Positions 1 to 5,526 of a DNA stretch of 6,483 bases are shown one piece after another (position 1 is the stretch's first letter; every line of letters begins with the position of its first letter). This DNA is from Candidatus Zixiibacteriota bacterium (GTDB lineage: Bacteria; Zixibacteria; MSB-5A5; GN15; PGXB01). Location of the stretch: the NCBI GenBank assembly GCA_030642025.1, contig DAOWOO010000082.1:1-6483 (forward strand), read 5' to 3'. The notes under the pieces are model-generated. The model did not search any database. It was given only the letters and a program-made list of their open reading frames with translations, and was not told the origin of the DNA. The position numbers and the translations under genes were made by a program.

Positions 1-496
1 ATGATTGTGTTCACCTACCAGGGTGACGGCGATCTGGCCTCAATCGGTATGGGTGAGATCGTCCATGCCGCTAACCGGGGCGAGAAATTCACAACGATAT
101 TTGTCAATAACACCGTTTACGGCATGACTGGTGGTCAGATGGCGCCGACGACAATGCCCGGTCAGAAAACTACGACTTCACCGGGCGGGCGCGATATCTC
201 TCTGGTCGGGTATCCGATAAGGATGGCTGAGCTGTTGTCAACCCTGAAAACGCCTTCGTTCGTGGCGCGTGTGGGGGGTGCATACGCCGATGCATATTAT
301 ACAGGCTAAGAAGGTGATAAAAAAGGCGTTTCGTTTACAGAAAGAGGGCAAATGCTTTGCCCTGGTCGAGGTTCTTTCAACCTGTCCCACCAACTGGGGC
401 ATTACGCCTGCCAAGGCCTGTGACTGGGTGGCGAGTGATATGCAGCCTTATTACCCGCTGGGGATTTTCAAAGATCCCGAAAAGGAGGAGAACTGA
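1..496 (+). CDS. 2-oxoacid:ferredoxin oxidoreductase beta (TPP-binding) subunit, 5'-partial and frameshifted
   Basis: This subunit binds thiamine pyrophosphate and, with the alpha and gamma subunits, oxidatively decarboxylates a 2-oxoacid to an acyl-CoA while reducing ferredoxin (reversible), in the cytoplasm. The visible sequence carries the TPP motif GDGD (window residues 8-11), then VNN (35-37) and YGMTGGQ (40-46), hallmarks of KorB/VorA/PorB proteins. Frame 1 ends at a TAA at 307-309, but the family's C-terminal portion (VHTP, LVEVLSTCPTNWG, PYYPLG) continues in frame 2 up to the TGA at 494-496. The two join at a run of six G at 273-278; five G would give one continuous frame. About 90 N-terminal residues, by family length, lie before the window, so the ATG at position 1 is probably internal. 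The substrate (2-oxoglutarate or a branched-chain 2-oxoacid) cannot be decided from this fragment. The frameshift may be a sequencing error or a true lesion. Confidence 0.85.
273..278 (+). other. G6 homopolymer, site of the +1 frameshift in the oxidoreductase beta subunit
   Basis: A run of six G separates two reading frames that together encode one conserved protein. Removing one G gives ...R-V-G-V-H-T-P..., matching the family pattern, so the observed state is a one-base insertion. Homopolymer length is a common site both of sequencing or assembly error and of real replication slippage. Confidence 0.8.
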
Positions 497-497
497 G

Positions 498-1049
498 ATG
501 GCGGATCAGAAAGAAGTCGTTTTCGCCGGTTTCGGCGGACAGGGCGTCATGACGGCCGGTCAGCTTCTGGCCTACACCGCCATGGAGGAGGGCAAGCAGG
601 TTATCTGGATACCGTCGTACGGCCCCGAAATGCGCGGCGGAACGGCCAATTGCACGGTGGTGGTTTCCGATGAACGAATAGGTTCGCCGATTATCAACAA
701 CCCTCAGTCGGCCTGTGTGTTCAACCGCCCGTCGCTGGATAGATTCGGCGCCGCTCTTAAAAAAAATGGTCTGCTCCTGATAAACAGTTCTCTTATAGAT
801 GTCACTTCCGGACGCAACGATATAACTGAGCTTCTGGTTCCTGCCAATGATGTGGCAATGAAGATCGGCAATGCCAGGGTGGCCAATATTGTCATGTTGG
901 CGGCCTATGTCGGCGCCACGGAAATAGTGAATTTCGACTCGCTTAAAAAGATGCTGACTCAGAAGATGGCCAAAAAGAAAGACCTGCTCGAAACAAACCA
1001 TACGGCCCTGGAAGAGGGCCGTAAAATCGGCCAGACAGTTCGGGTATAG
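498..1049 (+). CDS. 2-oxoacid:ferredoxin oxidoreductase gamma subunit (KorC/VorC/PorG type)
   Basis: This 183-residue protein is the gamma subunit or domain of the 2-oxoacid:ferredoxin oxidoreductase family, which in known structures contributes to coenzyme A binding and to assembly with the alpha and beta subunits. It shows the N-terminal glycine-rich GFGGQG (residues 11-16) and SYGPEMRGGTAN (40-51), both characteristic of the family, and the length is normal for a stand-alone gamma subunit. The ATG at 498 follows the beta-subunit stop by one base and has a strong Shine-Dalgarno (AAGGAGGAG, within 482-490) about 7 bases upstream. An in-frame start at 357 would lie inside the beta gene and give a tail with no family similarity, so it is rejected. 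The tight spacing implies translational coupling with the beta subunit. The intact gamma frame argues that the complex is functional despite the frameshift next door. Confidence 0.93.
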   Translation: MADQKEVVFAGFGGQGVMTAGQLLAYTAMEEGKQVIWIPSYGPEMRGGTANCTVVVSDERIGSPIINNPQSACVFNRPSLDRFGAALKKNGLLLINSSLIDVTSGRNDITELLVPANDVAMKIGNARVANIVMLAAYVGATEIVNFDSLKKMLTQKMAKKKDLLETNHTALEEGRKIGQTVRV

Positions 1050-1059
1050 AGGTAAAGGT

Positions 1060-1518
1060 ATGACACAAACTGACATGACCAAACTGGATAAAATCTTCAA
1101 TAATAACCCTCAAAGTCCAGGATCGCTTATTACCGTGCTGCAGGATATTCAGCGGGAGTTTCGCTACCTGCCGCGCGAAGCGCTGGAAAAAACGGCTGAA
1201 ATACTGAATGTTCCACTCTCGAAAGTATACAGCGCATCGACATTCTACGCCGTCTTTTCATTGAAACCTCGGGGCGAGAAAATAGTCCGCGTCTGCAAGG
1301 GAACCGCCTGCCATATCAAGGGAGCGGACATCATACTGGAACAACTCGAATCAGGGCTGGGAATAAAGGCCGGTGAGACCACCAAAGACTTAAAATATAC
1401 AATAGAATTAGTTAATTGTGTCGGGGCCTGCGCCCTGGCTCCTGTTATGCTGGTCAATGAAAAATACTACGGCAATGTCCGTTGTGACAGGGTCATGAAA
1501 CTGGTTGAGAAGGATTGA
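1060..1518 (+). CDS. NuoE/HydC-like thioredoxin-fold [2Fe-2S] subunit
   Basis: This 152-residue protein matches the small [2Fe-2S] subunit of NADH dehydrogenases and of NAD-linked hydrogenases (NuoE, HoxE, HydC, HndA). An N-terminal helical region (about residues 10-60, including the family-like YLPREALEKTAEILNVPLSKVYSASTFY stretch at 36-63) precedes a thioredoxin-like domain. The cluster ligands are C79, C84 (C-x4-C) and C120, C124 (C-x3-C, in CVGACALAP). It probably sits beside the NuoF-like flavoprotein and relays or tunes electrons from its FMN. The start at 1060 is preceded by AGAGGT (1048-1053). A second Met five codons on is possible but has a poorer ribosome site. The gene lies 10 bases after the gamma subunit and its TGA is one base from the next ATG, so it is part of one operon. 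Codons just before C120 (about 1391-1420) are unusually AT-rich. Confidence 0.93.
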   Translation: MTQTDMTKLDKIFNNNPQSPGSLITVLQDIQREFRYLPREALEKTAEILNVPLSKVYSASTFYAVFSLKPRGEKIVRVCKGTACHIKGADIILEQLESGLGIKAGETTKDLKYTIELVNCVGACALAPVMLVNEKYYGNVRCDRVMKLVEKD

Positions 1519-1519
1519 G

Positions 1520-3382
1520 ATGCGTATCGATAGTATAGATAAGCTGGCCGCCTGGCGCGATGAATGTCGCAAGCGCCTTGATTCTCAAAAGAAAAAGGTG
1601 CTGGTCTGCCTGGGACCCGGATGTTTGGCCGGAGGTTCGGATAAAATTCTGGAAGAGTTTCATGAAATTCTATCGAAGAAAAAAATAACCGATGTTACCC
1701 TTGAAGCGGTCAAAAAAACCGGCTGTCATGGATTCTGCGCCCAGGGACCGCTGGTTATTATCGAGCCCGAGGGTATCTTTTATACCAAAGTAAAAAAGGC
1801 TCATGTTAAGGAGATCATCGAGACCACCCTTGAAAAGGGGGAACTGGTCGAGAAGCTTCTTTATAAAGAGCGCAACGGCGACGGCACCGACCATGCCATA
1901 GTCGATTATCATGATATTCCGTTTTATAAATATCAAAAACGTATATCGCTTCGCAATGTCGGACAGATTGATCCCGACCGCATTACCGACTATATCGCTG
2001 CCGGAGGATATTCGGCGCTGGCGAAGACACTTTCCTCGATGACTCCCCAGGAGGTTATTGATCAGATTACCAAATCCGGCCTTCGCGGACGCGGGGGCGG
2101 CGGTTTTCCGACCGGACGCAAATGGGCTACCTGCGCGAAAATCGAATCCGATATCCGTTATGTGCTCTGCAACGGCGACGAGGGCGATCCGGGTGCGTTT
2201 ATGGATCGTTGTATTATGGAAGGCGACCCGCATTCGATTCTGGAGGGGATGATTATCTGCGCCTATGCCGTCGGTTCGCGCGAGGGTTATATATATGTTC
2301 GCGAGGAATACCCGCTGGCGGTGATAAACCTGCAGAACGCCATCGACTCCGCCCGTGAACACGGTTTTCTGGGCGAGAATATCATGGGAACCGATCTCTG
2401 TTATGATATTAAAATCGCCCGGGGCGGCGGGGCTTTTGTTTGCGGTGAATCATCGGCCCTGATGAAATCTGTCGCCGGAGAGGTCGGCGAACCGCGCGCC
2501 AAGTATGTTCGCTCGGTTGTCAAGGGATTGCATGATAAGCCGACCGTGCTTAACAATGTCGAAACATTCGCCACAATTCCGGTTATCATAAACGAGGGCG
2601 CCGACTGGTTTGCCTCGATCGGCACCGAAAAAAGCACCGGTACCAAGGCGTTTTCTCTAGCGGGTAAGGTGAAAAACACCGGCCTGGTTGAAGTGCCGAT
2701 GGGGGTTACCTTAAGAAAGATTATCTTCGATATCGGCGGCGGTGCCCTTAAAGACCGTAAATTCAAGGCAGTGCAGACCGGGGGGCCGTCGGGCGGATGT
2801 TTGCCCGAGGATAAACTCGACCTGCCGGTAGATTTCGATACTCTCACCAAAGCGGGCTCGATGATGGGTTCGGGCGGCATGATTGTCATGGACGACCGGA
2901 CCTGCATGGTCGCAGTAGCCCGGTATTTTCTTGGTGTTCTGGTCAAAGAGTCGTGCGGCAAGTGCGTTCCCTGCCGGGAGGGGCTTTATCAACTTCATAA
3001 ATTATGCACCAAAATCACCAAGGGGAAGGCAACCGAGGATGATCTGAACCTGATGGAAAACCTTTCCCGGGTTATCTCGGTAGCGTCGCTGTGCGGATTG
3101 GGACAATCGGGGCCGAACCCGTTTGTCAGTACCTTACGTTATTTCCGTGATGAGTACATGGCGCATATTCGCGACAAAAAATGTCCCGCCGGTGTCTGCC
3201 GTGAGTTGATCACTTTCAATATTAATGACCAGTGCACCGGATGCCTGGCCTGTATTGCGGCCTGTCCGGTCGAGGCCATAACCGGTGAGAAGAAAAAGTT
3301 ACATGTTATAAATCAGGATTTATGCACCAAATGCGGCTCATGTTATGAAGTTTGCAACTTCGATGCGGTCGATATAAAATAG
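1520..3382 (+). CDS. NuoF/HydB-like NADH-binding FMN flavoprotein with N- and C-terminal iron-sulfur domains
   Basis: The 620-residue protein is the NAD(H)/FMN module of a HydB/HndC-type enzyme. An N-terminal thioredoxin-like [2Fe-2S] domain (about 25-110) has C30, C35, C69 and C73. The NuoF core follows, with the NADH/FMN glycine-rich loop GRGGGGFPTG (190-199), NGDEGDPGAF (218-227) and GGGAFVCGES (302-311). Next come an SLBB-like segment (about 370-440) and a [4Fe-4S] site, C479, C482, C485 and C525. A CPAGVC motif (555-560) precedes a two-cluster bacterial ferredoxin domain with C572, C575, C578, C582 and C602, C605, C608, C612. This layout is that of electron-bifurcating HydB rather than plain complex I NuoF, which lacks the terminal extensions. 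The ATG at 1520 has AAGGA (1510-1514) just upstream. A TTG at 1505 in the same frame would overlap the previous gene and is less likely. Bifurcation itself is inferred from family resemblance. Confidence 0.94.
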   Translation: MRIDSIDKLAAWRDECRKRLDSQKKKVLVCLGPGCLAGGSDKILEEFHEILSKKKITDVTLEAVKKTGCHGFCAQGPLVIIEPEGIFYTKVKKAHVKEIIETTLEKGELVEKLLYKERNGDGTDHAIVDYHDIPFYKYQKRISLRNVGQIDPDRITDYIAAGGYSALAKTLSSMTPQEVIDQITKSGLRGRGGGGFPTGRKWATCAKIESDIRYVLCNGDEGDPGAFMDRCIMEGDPHSILEGMIICAYAVGSREGYIYVREEYPLAVINLQNAIDSAREHGFLGENIMGTDLCYDIKIARGGGAFVCGESSALMKSVAGEVGEPRAKYVRSVVKGLHDKPTVLNNVETFATIPVIINEGADWFASIGTEKSTGTKAFSLAGKVKNTGLVEVPMGVTLRKIIFDIGGGALKDRKFKAVQTGGPSGGCLPEDKLDLPVDFDTLTKAGSMMGSGGMIVMDDRTCMVAVARYFLGVLVKESCGKCVPCREGLYQLHKLCTKITKGKATEDDLNLMENLSRVISVASLCGLGQSGPNPFVSTLRYFRDEYMAHIRDKKCPAGVCRELITFNINDQCTGCLACIAACPVEAITGEKKKLHVINQDLCTKCGSCYEVCNFDAVDIK

Positions 3383-3393
3383 ATGGGTGAGAT

Positions 3394-4170
3394 ATGGTAA
3401 ATATCACTATAAACGGAAAGGTCGTCAGGGCTACTGAGGGAGAGATGCTCCTCGACGTCATTCGCCGTGAGGGGATCAATATCCCCACCCTGTGCCAGCA
3501 TGATGCGTTGGAACCGGCCGGTAACTGCCGACTGTGCATGGTTGAGATAACCCGGACGGAATGGGATGGCTGGAAAAAATACGTTACCTCCTGTCTCTAT
3601 CCGGTCGAGGAAGGGTTGATTGTCAGCACGCATACGTCGGAGTTACACGAGATTAGAAAAACCATTCTCGATCTTCTGCTGGCCAACAGTCCTCATTCCG
3701 ATGTTCTTCAGAAAATGGCCGAGGAGTACGGCCTTCATAAAACCAGCTATGAGCCTAATCTCGAGGGCGATAACTGTATTATGTGCTATGCCTGTACCCG
3801 CATTTGCGAGGTGCTCGGCAAAAGTGCCATATCACCTGTGATGCGCGGCCATGAGAAAGTCATTGCGCCGCCGTTCGGAGAAGAACCGCCCGACTGTATC
3901 GGCTGTCTGGCGTGCGCGCATATATGCCCGACCAATGTCATCACCTGGACCGATGAAAACCTTACGCGGACAATCTGGAAAAAGAAATTCGAGTTAATTG
4001 CCTGCGAAAAGTGCGGGAAAGCGACTATATCCCGTGATTTCGCCGAGTATCTGATCGAGAAACGAGGATTGCCCAAAGAGTATTTCAATACCTGTGACGA
4101 CTGTAAACGGGTTGAGTTGGCACAGAAAATGGGTGCGCTGGTTGATAAGGCAAAGGAGGTGGCGCTGTGA
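3394..4170 (+). CDS. NuoG/HoxU-like iron-sulfur subunit: [2Fe-2S] plus two [4Fe-4S] sites and a C-terminal four-Cys module
   Basis: This 258-residue protein resembles the N-terminal electron-entry part of NuoG or HydA, or the small diaphorase subunit HoxU. A plant-type [2Fe-2S] domain has C34, C45, C48 and C67. The region where NuoG carries a His-Cys [4Fe-4S] site (about 95-115) has H101 but no cysteine at all between C67 and C128, so that cluster appears missing. A two-cluster domain follows: C128, C131, C134, C138 and C168, C171, C174, C178. The tail adds C204, C207 and C234, C237, which could bind zinc or another cluster. No [FeFe]-hydrogenase H-cluster domain or molybdopterin domain is attached. 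It starts 11 bases after the flavoprotein with a modest ribosome site (GGGTGAG, 3385-3391). It probably passes electrons between the NuoF-like subunit and the ferredoxin or oxidoreductase partners. Confidence 0.9.
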   Translation: MVNITINGKVVRATEGEMLLDVIRREGINIPTLCQHDALEPAGNCRLCMVEITRTEWDGWKKYVTSCLYPVEEGLIVSTHTSELHEIRKTILDLLLANSPHSDVLQKMAEEYGLHKTSYEPNLEGDNCIMCYACTRICEVLGKSAISPVMRGHEKVIAPPFGEEPPDCIGCLACAHICPTNVITWTDENLTRTIWKKKFELIACEKCGKATISRDFAEYLIEKRGLPKEYFNTCDDCKRVELAQKMGALVDKAKEVAL

Positions 4171-4580
4171 AATTTCAATTTGAAGTGAAGCCGTCGCTTT
4201 GTACAGGATGCCGCACCTGTGAATTGGCCTGTGCTTTCTCACATACCCGGGATAAAAAACCGGGACGGAGCCGAATCTATCCGATTGCCTATGCGCCCGA
4301 CAAGTTCGTGCCGGTTGCGTGCCTTCAGTGCGATGATGCCGCCTGTGTGAAGTCATGCATGTTCGGCGCCCTGAAACGTAATGAAACCACCGGCGCGATC
4401 GATCTTGACCGTGAGCGATGTGTCAAATGTATGGCCTGCGTGGCCGCCTGTCCGTTCGGATGTGCGTTAGTCGATGAAGGACATGATAATGAAATAGTCA
4501 AGTGTGATCTCTGCGGCGGTGATCCGGCTTGCGCCCATTTCTGCCCGACCAAGGCGCTGGTGTATAAAAAAATCGGTTAG
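4167..4580 (+). CDS. Four-cluster [4Fe-4S] ferredoxin-like subunit (HycB/CooF/DmsB family)
   Basis: This 137-residue protein has sixteen cysteines in four clusters: C12, C15, C18, C22; C52, C55, C60, C64; C85, C88, C91, C95; and C113, C116, C122, C126. Each group fits one [4Fe-4S] cluster in the pattern of HycB, CooF and DmsB electron-transfer subunits. There is no twin-arginine or other signal, so it should be cytoplasmic. It starts at GTG 4167, overlapping the previous stop in a GTGA arrangement, with a near-perfect Shine-Dalgarno AAAGGAGGT (4152-4160) six bases upstream. This suggests translational coupling and fixed stoichiometry with the HoxU-like subunit. It is the last gene before a strong terminator. 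A role as electron wire between the 2-oxoacid oxidoreductase and the NADH module is inferred; related proteins also serve hydrogenases, formate dehydrogenases and aldehyde oxidoreductases. Confidence 0.92.
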   Translation: MKFQFEVKPSLCTGCRTCELACAFSHTRDKKPGRSRIYPIAYAPDKFVPVACLQCDDAACVKSCMFGALKRNETTGAIDLDRERCVKCMACVAACPFGCALVDEGHDNEIVKCDLCGGDPACAHFCPTKALVYKKIG

Positions 4581-4603
4581 CGCCGTAAGTTATTGTTTAT
4601 CCC

Positions 4604-4633
4604 AAAACCGGCTGAAATCCAGCCGGTTTTTTT
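4604..4633 (+). terminator. Strong intrinsic terminator ending the oxidoreductase operon
   Basis: An 11-base arm (4604-4614, AAAACCGGCTG) is perfectly complementary to 4620-4630 around a 5-base loop, and the stem runs into seven T (4627-4633). It begins 23 bases after the ferredoxin stop codon. On the opposite strand the hairpin is followed by only four T, so it should act mainly on plus-strand transcripts. Confidence 0.93.
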
Positions 4634-4648
4634 ATGGCAGACCTGAGT

Positions 4649-4677
4649 TTGACATGGGCGGGCGGCTGTCGTATATT
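4649..4677 (+). promoter_or_regulatory. Sigma-70-type promoter of the lipoprotein/citrate-lyase-like operon
   Basis: A perfect -35 hexamer TTGACA (4649-4654) is followed by a 17-base spacer and TATATT (4672-4677), one mismatch from the -10 consensus. Transcription would begin near 4684, leaving a leader of about 19 bases that contains the ribosome site. The promoter starts 15 bases after the terminator's T tract, so the downstream pair of genes is probably transcribed independently of the oxidoreductase operon. Confidence 0.8.
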
Positions 4678-4690
4678 TTGCCTTCTTTAT

Positions 4691-4695
4691 GGAGG
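4691..4695 (+). promoter_or_regulatory. Ribosome binding site that fixes the lipoprotein start
   Basis: GGAGG lies seven bases before the ATG at 4703. An in-frame ATG at 4697 is too close to it, and one at 4634 lies upstream of the predicted promoter. The start at 4703 also gives a well-formed lipoprotein signal peptide. Confidence 0.75.
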
Positions 4696-4702
4696 AATGG
4701 GA

Positions 4703-5518
4703 ATGTTTGGAAAATACGGAAAATTATTAATTACATTGCCTCTAATGATATTGTCCGTGATGGTTTTCAATGGCTGTCAGGACAAGAAACCGGAAAGGCC
4801 GCCGCATTATGAGGGGTGGCAAATATATTCATATAAACATTTTATATATCACTTTCCTCCTGATAACTTCTGGGGCAGAAATATTGATCGTTTCTCCACG
4901 GCGTACGAGCGTTATCTTCAGGAAGACTGCGAATTCCTGGCTATGGAAATGCCCGAAGATACGATTCATTTTTACATTCACACCGATCCCCGTTCCGGGA
5001 AAGAATTGACCGGGAGGGAACTGCCGTATCATACCGACAACCAGATTCACTGGGGGCGGCGGACACCGTTCGGATTGGAGCTGGCGCGTTATCTTATCGA
5101 TAAAATGGACATGCGTATGACCGATTATCAGGTGCTCTATGACGGTTTGGCGACTCTTCTGGATTATTCCAACAGTGATTACCATCACCAGACAATATCG
5201 CTGGTTGAAATCGGCCAGTATATTCCGCTGGATACACTGATTGATAATGAGGCATACGGCAGGACCAATCAGAGGCATCGCGAGTGGGAAGCGGCCTCGC
5301 TGACAGCCTTTATAAAATATAATTTCGGCATCAACCGTTTTAAAATATTGTGGCAGTCGACCTCATCGTTTGAGCAATCAGTGCGGGACCTGTTTGAGGT
5401 CGATATGGCAGCTTTTGAAAATAACTGGAATGAATTTGCGCGGCAGTACTTCCAGGGAATTGATATTCAGGAAGTACCAATGCAGGAGAACGTCGCGCCG
5501 GACAGTATAAAACAGTAG
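4703..5518 (+). CDS. Predicted lipoprotein with a degenerate gluzincin (peptidase MA-like) domain
   Basis: The 271-residue product begins with a basic residue pair (K4, K7), a hydrophobic stretch (8-22) and a relaxed lipobox ending in FNGC, so C25 is the probable lipid-attachment site and the protein should sit in the cell envelope. The mature part resembles peptidase MA-like/gluzincin domains: an early 'YHFPPDNF..RFSTAYERYL' segment, a middle helix, and a C-terminal pattern ('ASLTAFIKYNFGINRFKILW', then FE..W..FARQYF) like the substrate-side helices of those enzymes. Where active members carry HExxH, the sequence has L125-E126-L127-A128-R129. Where they carry the third ligand in W.nEGlA, it has YDGLA (146-150). 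It would therefore not bind catalytic zinc. The family assignment is by pattern recognition and moderate; the safe name is a lipoprotein of unknown function. It is the first gene of its own transcription unit and is followed closely by the citrate-lyase-like gene. Confidence 0.8.
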   Translation: MFGKYGKLLITLPLMILSVMVFNGCQDKKPERPPHYEGWQIYSYKHFIYHFPPDNFWGRNIDRFSTAYERYLQEDCEFLAMEMPEDTIHFYIHTDPRSGKELTGRELPYHTDNQIHWGRRTPFGLELARYLIDKMDMRMTDYQVLYDGLATLLDYSNSDYHHQTISLVEIGQYIPLDTLIDNEAYGRTNQRHREWEAASLTAFIKYNFGINRFKILWQSTSSFEQSVRDLFEVDMAAFENNWNEFARQYFQGIDIQEVPMQENVAPDSIKQ

Positions 5519-5522
5519 GAGG
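5517..5522 (+). promoter_or_regulatory. Shine-Dalgarno overlapping the lipoprotein stop codon
   Basis: AGGAGG overlaps the last two bases of the TAG at 5516-5518 and lies four bases before the ATG at 5527. Ribosomes ending on the lipoprotein gene are thus placed to start on the next one, supporting a single mRNA for the pair. Confidence 0.7.
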
Positions 5523-5526
5523 CGAT

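Noticed and set aside
268..310. Programmed ribosomal frameshift in the beta subunit
   Set aside because: The shift needed is +1 at a G run, with no recognisable stimulatory stem or +1-type slippery codon followed by a stop. Frameshifting is not known in this enzyme family, so error or mutation is simpler.
269..496. Separate small gene starting at GTG 269
   Set aside because: Its residues are the conserved C-terminus of the oxidoreductase beta subunit, and there is no ribosome site before it. It is the second half of a frameshifted gene.
468..1100. Long minus-strand open frame opposite the gamma subunit gene
   Set aside because: It is antisense to a gene with clear family motifs, has no family pattern of its own and no ribosome site. 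The same holds for the other minus-strand open frames, including 1670-2362 and 2401-2961.
1391..1420. AT-rich patch with unusual codons inside the NuoE-like gene
   Set aside because: It encodes normal family sequence leading to the cluster ligand C120, with no promoter-like spacing that would suit a downstream start. It is probably local codon variation.
1505..1522. TTG start at 1505 for the NuoF-like protein
   Set aside because: It overlaps the preceding gene and adds five residues with no family support. The ATG at 1520 has its own ribosome site.
4634..4702. Upstream ATG at 4634 for the lipoprotein
   Set aside because: It lies at the terminator and before the predicted -35 box, so the transcript would not contain it. 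The added residues would also spoil the signal peptide.
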